A stretch of DNA of 54,183 nucleotides, taken from assembly GCA_016197305.1 (NCBI GenBank), contig JACPVZ010000092.1, positions 1 through 54,183 on the forward strand, written 5' to 3'. The DNA is from Nitrosomonadales bacterium (GTDB taxonomy: Bacteria > Pseudomonadota > Gammaproteobacteria > Burkholderiales > Gallionellaceae). The notes beneath the pieces were generated by a model. It saw only the letters and a list, made by a program, of their open reading frames with translations, made no database searches and was not told the DNA's origin. Position numbers and translations under genes: made by a program. This document shows positions 27,358 through 35,016 of this stretch, piece by piece (positions within the stretch are counted from its first letter, which is position 1; every line of letters begins with the position of its first letter).

Positions 27358-28209
27358 TCAGTGCGGCTTGTCCAGGTCGCAAACATTGCCGGAATCCGGC
27401 GCGACCATCGCCATCACGTCGACGGCAGGCAATCTCAGCAGCTCGCCTATCAGCTTGTAATCGTCGGGCAATGCCGCATCGTCCCAGCCATTGGCGGAAT
27501 GCCGTGCCAGATTGACCGCCAGCACGACGTTACGCACCCGCTCCTGCCGCGCACTAGCATCGTCCATCAGTTTCAGCAGCAGTTTCGGCAAGTCCCAGGC
27601 GGTCGCCAGCTCGCGCTGCAGGTCACGCAGCGAGAACCCCAACACCTGCTGCTCCGCGACATAACTGCGCAGGCTGCGGTCGTTTTTCTTCAATTCACCG
27701 ATCTCCAGCATCTGCACCGGATTGAAACACCACATCAGGATCTCGGAGATATCGCGCAGCAACGCGGCCACGCGCACCTCTTCGAAATGCAGGTCGTGCA
27801 GCAGCAACGCCCAGTCCCTGGCGTACTCCGAAGCACGGTGCGAACGGTGCACGACGCGCAGCACGTTGGACAACGCCGGGATATGGGCCGAGAGCATGTT
27901 TTCCACCAGCGGTTCGGCCAGCACATTGCTGAAGAACGGACCCAATCCGAGCATCAGCAACGCATGGTCGACCTGCATCACCTCGGCGGTCTGGATCTTG
28001 TGCTTGTGTTGCTGCAGGTAGCGCAACAGCTTCACGGTCATCAAAGGATCGTGCGCGATCACCGCGGCCACGGAATGCGCATTCAGGTTGTCGTCGTCTT
28101 CGCGCAGCAGCGCCAGCTCGCGCGAGGTCTGTTTGAGCACAGGCAGATCCGCATGCGCGAGCAGCGCCACCCAATGCTCCAGCCCCTTGTGATTCTCCCC
28201 TTCCGACAT
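27358..28209 (-). CDS. HDOD domain signalling protein
   Basis: About 283 residues from the ATG at 28209, which has GAGG a short way upstream; the alternative ATG at 28248 adds 13 residues with no ribosome site. HDOD domains are HD-related folds without the metal ligands and act in signalling. Typical segments are LPVLKQTSRELALLREDDDNLNAHSVAAVIAHDPLMTVKLLRYLQQH and a DHALLMLGLGPF helix. No second domain is present. It lies downstream of arnD with a 57-bp gap, but functional linkage to the arn cluster is not implied. Confidence 0.82.
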   Translation of the reverse strand: MSEGENHKGLEHWVALLAHADLPVLKQTSRELALLREDDDNLNAHSVAAVIAHDPLMTVKLLRYLQQHKHKIQTAEVMQVDHALLMLGLGPFFSNVLAEPLVENMLSAHIPALSNVLRVVHRSHRASEYARDWALLLHDLHFEEVRVAALLRDISEILMWCFNPVQMLEIGELKKNDRSLRSYVAEQQVLGFSLRDLQRELATAWDLPKLLLKLMDDASARQERVRNVVLAVNLARHSANGWDDAALPDDYKLIGELLRLPAVDVMAMVAPDSGNVCDLDKPH

Positions 28210-28266
28210 ATCTCCCTCGCCGCCAATGCTCTCGATATACCAGGGCATTAAGATAACACAGGTTAA

Positions 28267-29181
28267 CTAGCCGGCGGGAGTTTCCGATGCGACCGCCAGC
28301 TTGCCGACACGCCCCTCGACTTCGCGCATCTGCACCTCGTGGCGCGGCAATGCGCCGGCATCCAGCCCCTGCAGATATTGCTGCAGCGACACCAGTTCGT
28401 AGCCCTGCTTTTGCCAGCCTTCCAGCAGCTGCTCGAACACCGGCATCCACTTGCCCCCCTCCAGCTCCGCATGCAGCGTGAACACATGCCCGGTGCCGGG
28501 CGGCTGCGCGGTGAGTTTCAGCACGTGTGCGGCGATGTTGTCCAGCGTGATGCCGTCGCGGTTGATCAGCTCGTCCAGCGTCGGCAACGTGGTCGGCAGC
28601 TGCGGGCAGGCGACGATCTCGGCCTGCCAGGTCGGAATATAGGGATGGGCGCCACGGGTATCCGAGCTGTAATCGAACCCCATGCGCTGCATCAGGCGCA
28701 GCGCATGGCGGTTCATCTGCCAACCGGCCGCGGCATGGGCATGGGGCGCCTCGCCGAAGATCTCGGTATAGCGGTCCACCGCGCGCTGCAGTTCGCGCTG
28801 CGTCCACTCGGCATCCTTGTCCAGCACATGGTCCTGCCAGCGGATATGGTCATAGCAATGGATGCCGGTCTCGAAACCCGCATCGCGCACAGAACGCAGG
28901 ATGTCGGCGCATTTCCTGCCGATGTCCGGCGCGGGCAACAGCGTGCCATACAGCAGGGTCTTGTAGCCGTAATGCTCGACCACCGACATCCGCGACACCT
29001 TCTGCAGATAGCCCTTGCGGAACACGCGCTTGATCGCGCGTCCCATGTGGTCCGGGCCCAAAGTGAAGAAGAACGTCGCCTGGGCGTTGTGGCGTTGCAG
29101 GGTTGCTACCAGGCGCGGCACGCCTTCGCGGGTGCCGCGATAGGTGTCCACATCGATCTTGAGCGCGAGCTGTTGCACCAT
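28267..29181 (-). CDS. arnD: 4-deoxy-4-formamido-L-arabinose-phosphoundecaprenol deformylase ArnD
   Basis: A 304-residue polysaccharide-deacetylase-fold enzyme that removes the formyl group from undecaprenyl-phosphate-L-Ara4FN, giving the L-Ara4N lipid donor. Seen: LKIDVDTYRGTREGVP at the start (metal Asp), ATFFFTLGPDHMGRAIKR, GFETGIHCYDHIRWQD (metal His pair), and HVFTLHAELEG near the end. The ORF track starts at 30048, but residues before 29181 are a shadow of the upstream gene. The ATG lies 2 nt after the arnA C-half stop, so the two are translated together. Confidence 0.95.
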   Translation of the reverse strand: MVQQLALKIDVDTYRGTREGVPRLVATLQRHNAQATFFFTLGPDHMGRAIKRVFRKGYLQKVSRMSVVEHYGYKTLLYGTLLPAPDIGRKCADILRSVRDAGFETGIHCYDHIRWQDHVLDKDAEWTQRELQRAVDRYTEIFGEAPHAHAAAGWQMNRHALRLMQRMGFDYSSDTRGAHPYIPTWQAEIVACPQLPTTLPTLDELINRDGITLDNIAAHVLKLTAQPPGTGHVFTLHAELEGGKWMPVFEQLLEGWQKQGYELVSLQQYLQGLDAGALPRHEVQMREVEGRVGKLAVASETPAG

Positions 29182-29183
29182 GC

Positions 29184-30227
29184 TCAATCGACCAGGTTGC
29201 GCGCCTCTCCAACCTGGCCGCGGTACGCATCGAAAATCTTGCGCAACGTGTCCGCCATGTTGGTGACCGGCTTCCAGCCCAGCTCCTCGCAGGTGTTGGT
29301 GATCTTGGGTACGCGGTTCTGCACGTCCTGGTAGCCGGTGCCGTAGTAGGCCGCAGAGGTGGTCTCGACGACTTTGACCTTTTTCGCCGAGTCGCGATAT
29401 TCGGGATATTCCGCCGCCAGCTTGAGCATCATGTCGGCGAGGTCGCGGATCGCGTAGTTGTTGGTCGGGTTGCCGATGTTGTAGATCTTGCCCGAGGCCA
29501 CGCCGTTCTTGTTCTCGATGATCTTCATCAGCGCGTTGATGCCGTCGTCGATGTAGGTGAAGGCGCGTTTCTGGTGCCCGCCGTCCACCAGGCTGATGTT
29601 CTCGCCGCGCACGATGTGGCCGAGGAACTGGGTCAGCACGCGCGAACTGCCTTCCTTGGGGGTATGGATGGAATCCAGCCCGGCGCCGATCCAGTTGAAT
29701 GGCCGGAACAGCGTGAAGTTCAGCCCGGCCTCCATGCCGTAGCCCCAGATCACGCGGTCCATCAGCTGTTTGGAGCAGGAATATATCCAGCGCGGCTTGT
29801 TGATCGGACCGCAGATCAGCTCGGAATTCTCCGGATCGAATTCCTCGTCGTGGCACATGCCATACACTTCGGAAGTGGACGGGAACACCAGATGCTTGCC
29901 GTATTTCACCGCGGCGCGCACCAGCGGCAGGTTGGCCTCGAAATCCAGCTCGAACACGCGCAGCGGCTGCTTCACGTAAGTGGCCGGCGTGGCGATCGCC
30001 ACCAGCGGCAGGATCACGTCGCATTTGCGGATGTGATATTCGACCCACTCCTTGTTGATCGTGATATCGCCCTCGAAGAAGTGGAATCGCTCGTGGCCGA
30101 TCAGGTCGCTGATGCGGTCGCTGCTCATGTCCATGCCGTACACTTCCCAGTCGGTGGTGTTCAGAATCTTGTTGGACAGGTGATGGCCGATGAAGCCGTT
30201 CACGCCGAGGATCAATACTTTTTTCAT
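29184..30227 (-). CDS. arnA: UDP-glucuronate decarboxylase (ArnA C-terminal half as a separate gene)
   Basis: A 347-residue extended short-chain dehydrogenase. It oxidises and decarboxylates UDP-glucuronate to the UDP-4-keto-pentose used by ArnB. The NAD site is GVNGFIGHHL (near residue 8), and the catalytic Ser/Tyr-x3-Lys region reads PSTSEVYGM and YSCSKQLMDR. In E. coli this domain is fused behind the formyltransferase domain in one ArnA protein. Here it has its own AAGGAA site and ATG (30227). The N-half gene is upstream on the same strand, 96 bp away, with a palindromic repeat in between. Confidence 0.93.
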   Translation of the reverse strand: MKKVLILGVNGFIGHHLSNKILNTTDWEVYGMDMSSDRISDLIGHERFHFFEGDITINKEWVEYHIRKCDVILPLVAIATPATYVKQPLRVFELDFEANLPLVRAAVKYGKHLVFPSTSEVYGMCHDEEFDPENSELICGPINKPRWIYSCSKQLMDRVIWGYGMEAGLNFTLFRPFNWIGAGLDSIHTPKEGSSRVLTQFLGHIVRGENISLVDGGHQKRAFTYIDDGINALMKIIENKNGVASGKIYNIGNPTNNYAIRDLADMMLKLAAEYPEYRDSAKKVKVVETTSAAYYGTGYQDVQNRVPKITNTCEELGWKPVTNMADTLRKIFDAYRGQVGEARNLVD

Positions 30228-30257
30228 TTTTATTTCCTTAAACAATAAAATTCAGTT

Positions 30258-30320
30258 GCAGGGTGGATAAGCACATCCACATTGCGCATCGGTGGGTGCG
30301 CTACACTTACCCACCCTACG
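30258..30320. repeat. Palindromic repeat between the two arnA halves
   Basis: GCAGGGTGGATAAGC at the left and CTTACCCACCCTAC at the right form imperfect inverted arms of about 14 bp, with CATCCACATTGCGCATCGGTGGGTGCG between them. It fills most of the gap between the arnA halves. It is related in style to the GTAGGATGGGT repeats but is a different variant. Confidence 0.75.
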
Positions 30321-30323
30321 GGG

Positions 30324-31244
30324 TTATTCGAACTCAAACTTTCCTGCGCCGTACTTCGTCGCAAATTCTGAAGCACTCATCTCGACACCCTCCAGTTCGA
30401 AGCGCACCACGCGCAACACCCCGCTGCCGCAGATCGCGTAGGCCTTGCCTTCTTTCACATAGAAACCAGGCTGCTCCTTTTCAGCAGCGGTGCATTTCGT
30501 CACCAGCGTCTGCAGGACGCGCATGCTCCTGCCCATCAACCGCGTGGTCGCGCCCGGATACGGCGGCGCAACGGCACGCACCAGGTTATGTATCTGTTGC
30601 GCCGACAGCGACCAGTCGATGATGCCATCCTCGGCCTTGCGGCCGCCGAAGTAGCCGCCCTTGCTCAGGTCCTGCTTCTGCCTCTGCACGTTGCCTGCCA
30701 GCAACGCCGGCAATACATCGTTCAGTGCGATCTCCGCCGCAACCGTGACCTTCTGGAACACCTGGTGCGCGGTGTCGTTGGGCAAAATCGGCACCGCCTG
30801 CTGCGCCACGATGTCGCCGTTGTCCGGCTTCTCGGTCATGTAATGCAGCGTCGCGCCGGTCTCGGTCTCGCCGTGGATTATCGCCCAATTCACCGGCACC
30901 CGGCCACGGTATTTCGGCAACAGCGAACCGTGCATGTTCAGCGCGCCCTGCTTGGGAATGGCCAGCAGCGGCACTTTCAGCATCTCGCGGTAATAGAACG
31001 AGAAGAAGAAATCCGGCTGCAGCGCGCGGATCTGCTCGACCACCTCGGGCTCATTCGGATTTTCCGGCGTGATCACCGGGATGCCGTGCAGCTCGGCCAG
31101 CTGCTGCACGCTGTCGAACCAGATGGTCTCCTTCGGATTGTCGCGGTGCGTCACCACCAGCGCGACATCCACGCCGTGTGCCAGCAACACGCTCAAGCAC
31201 CTCTGCCCCACGTTGTGATACGCAAAAACTACCGCTCTGCTCAT
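30324..31244 (-). CDS. arnA: UDP-L-Ara4N formyltransferase (ArnA N-terminal half as a separate gene)
   Basis: A 306-residue Fmt-like protein that formylates UDP-L-Ara4N using 10-formyl-tetrahydrofolate. The active site Asn and His are in NMHGSLLPKYRGRVPVNW and the catalytic Asp in PDNGDIVAQ. The C-terminal subdomain ends naturally (GAGKFEFE), so this is a complete domain and not a frameshifted ArnA. It overlaps the arnC stop by 4 bp. Separate formyltransferase and decarboxylase genes are known in some Betaproteobacteria. Confidence 0.93.
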   Translation of the reverse strand: MSRAVVFAYHNVGQRCLSVLLAHGVDVALVVTHRDNPKETIWFDSVQQLAELHGIPVITPENPNEPEVVEQIRALQPDFFFSFYYREMLKVPLLAIPKQGALNMHGSLLPKYRGRVPVNWAIIHGETETGATLHYMTEKPDNGDIVAQQAVPILPNDTAHQVFQKVTVAAEIALNDVLPALLAGNVQRQKQDLSKGGYFGGRKAEDGIIDWSLSAQQIHNLVRAVAPPYPGATTRLMGRSMRVLQTLVTKCTAAEKEQPGFYVKEGKAYAICGSGVLRVVRFELEGVEMSASEFATKYGAGKFEFE

Positions 31245-32257
31245 TCCTGTACGTCCGAGAACAACGAGGGCGTGATTGTTTCTTCGGCGACGGATTTCTT
31301 GGCCCGTTTCGGTTTGGTCTTCGCGGCATCTTCAAGCACCGCCTCGACCAGATAGCGCGGACGATGGCGTACCTGCTGGTAGATGCGGCCGATGTATTCG
31401 CCGAGCAGGCCGATGCCGAACAGTGCGATGCCGATCAGGAAGAACATCAGCGCGAACAGCGTGAACAGACCTTCCGCCTCCGGGCCGATGATCAGGCGGC
31501 GAACCACCAGGAACACGAAGAACACCCCGGAGAACAGCGAGATCAGCATCCCGGCCATCGAGAACCATTGCAGCGGCACCAGCGAGAAGCCGGTCATCAG
31601 GTCGAAGTTGAGGCGGATCAGGCTGTACAGCGAGTATTTCGATTCGCCCGCCGCGCGTTCCTCATGCCCCACCACCACCTCGGCGGGATTGCGCGCAAAG
31701 CTGTAGGCCAACGCCGGGATAAAGGTGTTCACCTCCTGGCAACTGTTCACCGCGTCGATGATGTTGCGGTCGTAGGCGCGGAACATGCAGCCCTGATCGG
31801 TCATCTTGATGCGCGTGATCTTCTCGCGCAGGCCGTTCATCGCCCGCGAAGCGACATGCCGCCACCAGCTGTCGCTGCGCTGACGACGGATCGAGCCGAC
31901 ATAATCGTGGCCCTCGTCCATCTTCGCCAGCAACAGATGCGTGTCTTCCGGCGGATTCTGCAAGTCGGCATCCAGCGTCACGACGCGCTGGCCGCGGCAA
32001 TGCTCGAAGCCCGCCATGATCGCCATGTGCTGGCCGAAGTTGCCGTTGAACAGCACCACCCGCGTCACATCCGGGCGCTTCTGGAACTGCTCGCGCAGGA
32101 TCGCCGCAGAACGGTCGCGGCTGCCATCGTTGACGAACACCACCTCGTACGAAATCGCAAGCTTGTCGAGCGCCGGATACAGACGATCAAACAGGGCTTG
32201 CAAGCCCTGCTCTTCGTTATAGACGGGGATGACGACAGAAAGTTGGGGATTAGTCAT
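31241..32257 (-). CDS. arnC: Undecaprenyl-phosphate 4-deoxy-4-formamido-L-arabinose transferase ArnC
   Basis: A 338-residue GT2 glycosyltransferase that puts L-Ara4FN on undecaprenyl phosphate at the inner face of the cytoplasmic membrane. Seen: VVIPVYNEEQGLQALFDRLYP (donor site), VNDGSRDRS, TLDADLQNPPED (metal-binding DxD region), DQGCMFRAYDR, and two C-terminal membrane helices (about 238-262 and 270-292). The start at 32257 gives the family N-terminus; the longer open frame (32548) runs into a repeat element. A basic tail (about 312-330) follows the helices. Confidence 0.95.
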   Translation of the reverse strand: MTNPQLSVVIPVYNEEQGLQALFDRLYPALDKLAISYEVVFVNDGSRDRSAAILREQFQKRPDVTRVVLFNGNFGQHMAIMAGFEHCRGQRVVTLDADLQNPPEDTHLLLAKMDEGHDYVGSIRRQRSDSWWRHVASRAMNGLREKITRIKMTDQGCMFRAYDRNIIDAVNSCQEVNTFIPALAYSFARNPAEVVVGHEERAAGESKYSLYSLIRLNFDLMTGFSLVPLQWFSMAGMLISLFSGVFFVFLVVRRLIIGPEAEGLFTLFALMFFLIGIALFGIGLLGEYIGRIYQQVRHRPRYLVEAVLEDAAKTKPKRAKKSVAEETITPSLFSDVQE

Positions 32258-32310
32258 GGGGCGGCATTTTACCGCATGGGGCGCAGATAACGAAATCGGG
32301 AATTGCTTTG

Positions 32311-32623
32311 GTAGGTTGGGTGGAGCGTAGCGATACCCAACAAAAGACGTGCGCGTAGCGCACACAAAACCGCTTTTCCTCCTTCCCCTGTGCGCCGCCG
32401 AGTAGCGCAGGCCGGTCAGGGGATGTCGGCGAGGACTGTCCGAGCGCGTAGCGCGAGTTCCACAGCCGCCTGACCGGCCGAGCAACGCAGGGCACCGCGA
32501 AGCGGCGGCAAACTGGGGGCGCCTTCTTTGAGTTACCTTTCTTGGCAAGACAAGAAAGGTAACTTGCTGCCGGGCAACCCCCGGCGGTTTTCGATGGGTA
32601 TCGCTGTGCTCAACCCATCCTAC
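32311..32623. repeat. 313-bp composite element with terminal inverted repeats (MITE-like)
   Basis: The left end GTAGGTTGGGTGGAGCGTAGCGATACCCAACA and the right end CGATGGGTATCGCTGTGCTCAACCCATCCTAC are inverted copies (about 26 of 32 bases). Inside are two perfect palindromes: GGCCGGTCAGG/CCTGACCGGCC (32410-32479) and the 13-bp stem GTTACCTTTCTTG/CAAGAAAGGTAAC (32532-32563). No transposase or convincing gene is present. It takes up most of the 442-bp stretch between arnC and the AT-rich orphan. The termini match the repeats in mutL. Confidence 0.85.
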
Positions 32624-32699
32624 CGTGCTACCGCGCTTAGATGCCGTTTTAGAAAGTGGGCATCCATCCCATTACAAAATTTCTTACACCCTCTAGAAG

Positions 32700-33179
32700 T
32701 CATTTTTTAGTGACCTCAAATTTGAGGAGTTTTTCAACCAACCCCTCCTCAGTAATATAAAACCAAGATTTACCCTGCAAAGATGGACAACAGATTGGAT
32801 CTTCATCAGTATAATTTTTCGTCAATAACGTAATGGTCAGCCCCTTAACTTCTCCAATGTCGATGGAGCGATATCCTTTTCCTCCCACCAACACAGGTTT
32901 AGTGGGTTTGTACGACTCATTGTTTTTTTGAAAGGCAACCATAAATTGGCTGTAGTTATTCCCTCGATTTATATTTTCGATTGTGTATAGCGCCACTACA
33001 GAAATAATCTCCTTATTTCTATCGAGTGAGACAGCTATTTTTCTTCCCTTTTCGTATGCTATGCCTCCGAGTCGCTTAGCTTCCATGCGAATAAAATCAT
33101 CAACCAACTTATCCGTATTTTCGGCAGATGCAAAAAGAGGTTGTGAGAAAAAGAGAGCCGCCAGAAAAAACCACTTCAT
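32700..33179 (-). CDS. AT-rich secreted protein of unknown function
   Basis: A 159-residue protein with a signal peptide (about 1-19, ending FASA) and a polar, Lys-rich mature part. No domain is recognised; DEDPICCPS holds a vicinal Cys pair and the C-terminal half has alternating strands (KSWFYITEEGLVEKLLKFEV). AT-rich codon use contrasts with the GC-rich arn genes on both sides, so it looks like an insertion into the arn cluster together with the repeat at 32311-32623. It lies 32 bp downstream of arnB. A link to lipid A modification is not supported by the sequence. Confidence 0.7.
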   Translation of the reverse strand: MKWFFLAALFFSQPLFASAENTDKLVDDFIRMEAKRLGGIAYEKGRKIAVSLDRNKEIISVVALYTIENINRGNNYSQFMVAFQKNNESYKPTKPVLVGGKGYRSIDIGEVKGLTITLLTKNYTDEDPICCPSLQGKSWFYITEEGLVEKLLKFEVTKK

Positions 33180-33211
33180 AGTTGAATTTCCTTAATGACT
33201 TCCAACGTAAT

Positions 33212-34339
33212 TTAGACCGCTACACCAAGCACTTCGCGCATCGCCTCACAAGTCCGCTCCACATCGCGCTCATCCATCGCATAGAACATCGGCAGCGAGA
33301 CGATCTGTTTGCCGACGCGTTCGGACACCGGGAACATGCCTTCCCTGAAACCCAGCGCGCGATACAGCGTGAACAAATGTATCGGCGCATAGTGGTAGCC
33401 GACGCCGATGTTGTGCTCTTTCATCTTCGCCATGAAGTCGGCGCGAGTGATGCGCTCCGGCAGCACGATCTGGAACAGGTGCCAGTTAGTGGACTCGAAA
33501 TCCTGCGGCGGCAGTTGCGCACCGGTCTGCTTCTCGAAATCCTTGCCCAGTGTCTTGAAGTAATGCTTGGCCAGTTTGCGACGCTGCGCGGTGATCGCAT
33601 CCAGCTTGGCGAACTGGCCCAAGCCAATCGCGGCGGCGATGTCGGTCATGTTGTATTTGCCGCCCAGCACGTCCACGTCGATGCCGTCCCAACCGCTGCG
33701 CGTCACGCCCTGCAAGCGGTACTTTTCCGCGAGCCGTGCTTCCGCTTCGTTGTTCAGCACCAGACAGCCGCCTTCGGAGGTGGTGATGTTCTTATTGGCC
33801 TGAAAACTGAACGACACGAAATCGCCGAACGAGCCGATGGGCTTGCCCTTCCAGGTCGAACCGATCGCCTGCGCGGCATCCTCGATCACGCGCAGCTTGT
33901 GCTTGGCGGCGATCGCATACAGCCTGTCCATATCCACCGGCTTGCCGGCCAGATACACCGGGATGATGGCGCGGGTAGCGGGGGTGATCGCTGCCTCGAC
34001 CTTGTCCAGATCGATGTTGCGCGTCACCGGGTCGATGTCGGCGAACACCGGCGTCGCACCGACTTCCAAAATCACGTTCGCGGTCGCGACCCAGGAGATC
34101 GGCGTGGTGATGACTTCGTCCCCCTCGCCTATGCCCGCGATGCGCAGCGCGATCTCCATCGTGCAGGTGCCGGAGTTGAAGGTACGCACCGGGCGCCCGC
34201 CGAAATAATCGGAAAGCCTTTTCTCGAACTCGGTCACCTTGGGGCCGCTGGTGATCCAGCCGGAGCGCAGCACTTCGCCGACCGCATCTATCGTCGCTTC
34301 GTCTATCGTGGGTTTGGAAAAAGGAAGGTAAGTATTCAT
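33212..34339 (-). CDS. arnB: UDP-4-amino-4-deoxy-L-arabinose aminotransferase ArnB
   Basis: A 375-residue PLP-dependent aminotransferase of the DegT/DnrJ/EryC1 family, which makes UDP-L-Ara4N from the 4-keto sugar with glutamate as donor. Seen: LPFSKPTIDEATIDAVGEVLRSGWITSGPKV at the N-terminus, VIEDAAQAIGS (PLP Asp) and FSFQANKNITTSEGG with the Schiff-base Lys. I use the ATG at 34339 (MNTYLPFSKP); the longer open frame to 34450 runs through a repeat. The AT-rich orphan follows it. Confidence 0.95.
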   Translation of the reverse strand: MNTYLPFSKPTIDEATIDAVGEVLRSGWITSGPKVTEFEKRLSDYFGGRPVRTFNSGTCTMEIALRIAGIGEGDEVITTPISWVATANVILEVGATPVFADIDPVTRNIDLDKVEAAITPATRAIIPVYLAGKPVDMDRLYAIAAKHKLRVIEDAAQAIGSTWKGKPIGSFGDFVSFSFQANKNITTSEGGCLVLNNEAEARLAEKYRLQGVTRSGWDGIDVDVLGGKYNMTDIAAAIGLGQFAKLDAITAQRRKLAKHYFKTLGKDFEKQTGAQLPPQDFESTNWHLFQIVLPERITRADFMAKMKEHNIGVGYHYAPIHLFTLYRALGFREGMFPVSERVGKQIVSLPMFYAMDERDVERTCEAMREVLGVAV

Positions 34340-34400
34340 GAATGTATCCGTAAAATTTACTGTAACCGTTGGTACTGAGCGCAGGGAGTTTTTCTCATTA

Positions 34401-34440
34401 CCCTTCGACTCCGTTACGCTACGCTCAGGGCGAACGGAGT
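34401..34440. repeat. Short palindromic repeat (CCCTTCGAC...GAACGGAG type)
   Basis: CCCTTCGACTCCGTTACGC, then ACGCTCAGGGCGAACGGAGT. ACTCCGTT and AACGGAGT are perfect 8-bp inverted arms. It lies upstream of arnB. A diverged piece of the same type seems nested inside the mutL repeat. Confidence 0.65.
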
Positions 34441-34481
34441 AAATCATCATGAATCAGGATCACCGGCACTGTTACCCAATT

Positions 34482-34538
34482 AAGCTTTAATGAAATGCTT
34501 AAGCTTTAATGAAATGCTTAAGCTTTAATGCAACGCTG
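34482..34538. repeat. 19-bp tandem repeat, three copies
   Basis: TAAGCTTTAATGAAATGCT occurs twice exactly and a third time with three changes (TAAGCTTTAATGCAACGCT), head to tail. It lies in the 305-bp intergenic stretch between the EamA/SMR gene and arnB (34340-34644), which holds only repeats. Confidence 0.92.
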
Positions 34539-34546
34539 ATTAAGTC

Positions 34547-34614
34547 GTCATTCCCGCGAAAGCGGTAACCCAGCTTGTTGAATTGACTGGACTCCCGCTT
34601 TCGCGGGAACGACA
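34547..34614. repeat. Palindromic repeat with CGTCATTCCCGCG ends
   Basis: CGTCATTCCCGCGAAAGCGG at the left and CCCGCTTTCGCGGGAACGAC at the right are inverted ends of about 20 bp around a 28-bp core. The ends match the repeat at 25805-25896. Each end is itself of the ATTCCC-N8-GGGAAT type known as dRS3 in Neisseria. Confidence 0.85.
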
Positions 34615-34644
34615 AAACAGACTTGTTAAACGTATTCTTAACTA

Positions 34645-35016
34645 CTATGCCCTGGAAATAATAATAACCCCCAGAATGATCACGCCCATGCCGACCACCT
34701 TGGCCGGGTTGAAGGATTCGTTGAACAGATACCATGCCGCCAGCGCGTTCACCACATAGCCCAGCGACAGCAGCGGATAGGCGATGCTGACCTGCACCCG
34801 CGACAGCGCCAGCACCCAGATCACCACGCCGAACGCATAGCAACCCATCGCGCCGACGATGTGCGGCTCGGTCGCGAGCTTCCAACCGATCGGCAGAATG
34901 TTCTCGCGGCTGTATTCGAAATAGCCGACCGCATTGGTGCCGGCCTTGATCAGCAGTTGCGCCGCGACGTTGAACAATACGCCAGTGACGATCAGGAACA
35001 GGCTGACCAGACTCAT
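34645..35016 (-). CDS. EamA/SMR family membrane subunit, likely L-Ara4N-lipid flippase (ArnE/ArnF-like)
   Basis: A 123-residue protein with four hydrophobic helices (about 1-23, 53-72, 78-97 and 105-121), the size and layout of ArnE or ArnF, which together move undecaprenyl-phosphate-L-Ara4N across the inner membrane. Typical stretches are AAQLLIKAGTN and SIAYPLLSLGYVVNALAAW. Only one such gene is present, so a homodimer or a partner encoded elsewhere is needed. Its ATG overlaps the arnT stop (ATGA). The ORF track shows the frame extended through arnT, which is a shadow. Confidence 0.85.
   Translation of the reverse strand: MSLVSLFLIVTGVLFNVAAQLLIKAGTNAVGYFEYSRENILPIGWKLATEPHIVGAMGCYAFGVVIWVLALSRVQVSIAYPLLSLGYVVNALAAWYLFNESFNPAKVVGMGVIILGVIIISRA

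Noticed and set aside
28267-30048. 593-aa ORF as one protein
   Set aside because: Residues before 29181 are an out-of-frame shadow of the arnA C-half; only the ArnD part is real.
29184-31244. arnA as a frameshifted single gene
   Set aside because: The N-half ends naturally at its domain border and the C-half has its own ribosome site and ATG, with 96 bp between; two separate genes fit better.
32311-32548. N-terminal extension of arnC (start at 32548)
   Set aside because: The extra 97 codons lie inside a palindromic repeat element; the family start is at 32257.
34482-34538. CRISPR array or iteron origin
   Set aside because: Three head-to-tail 19-bp copies have no spacers, no cas genes and no replication gene nearby.
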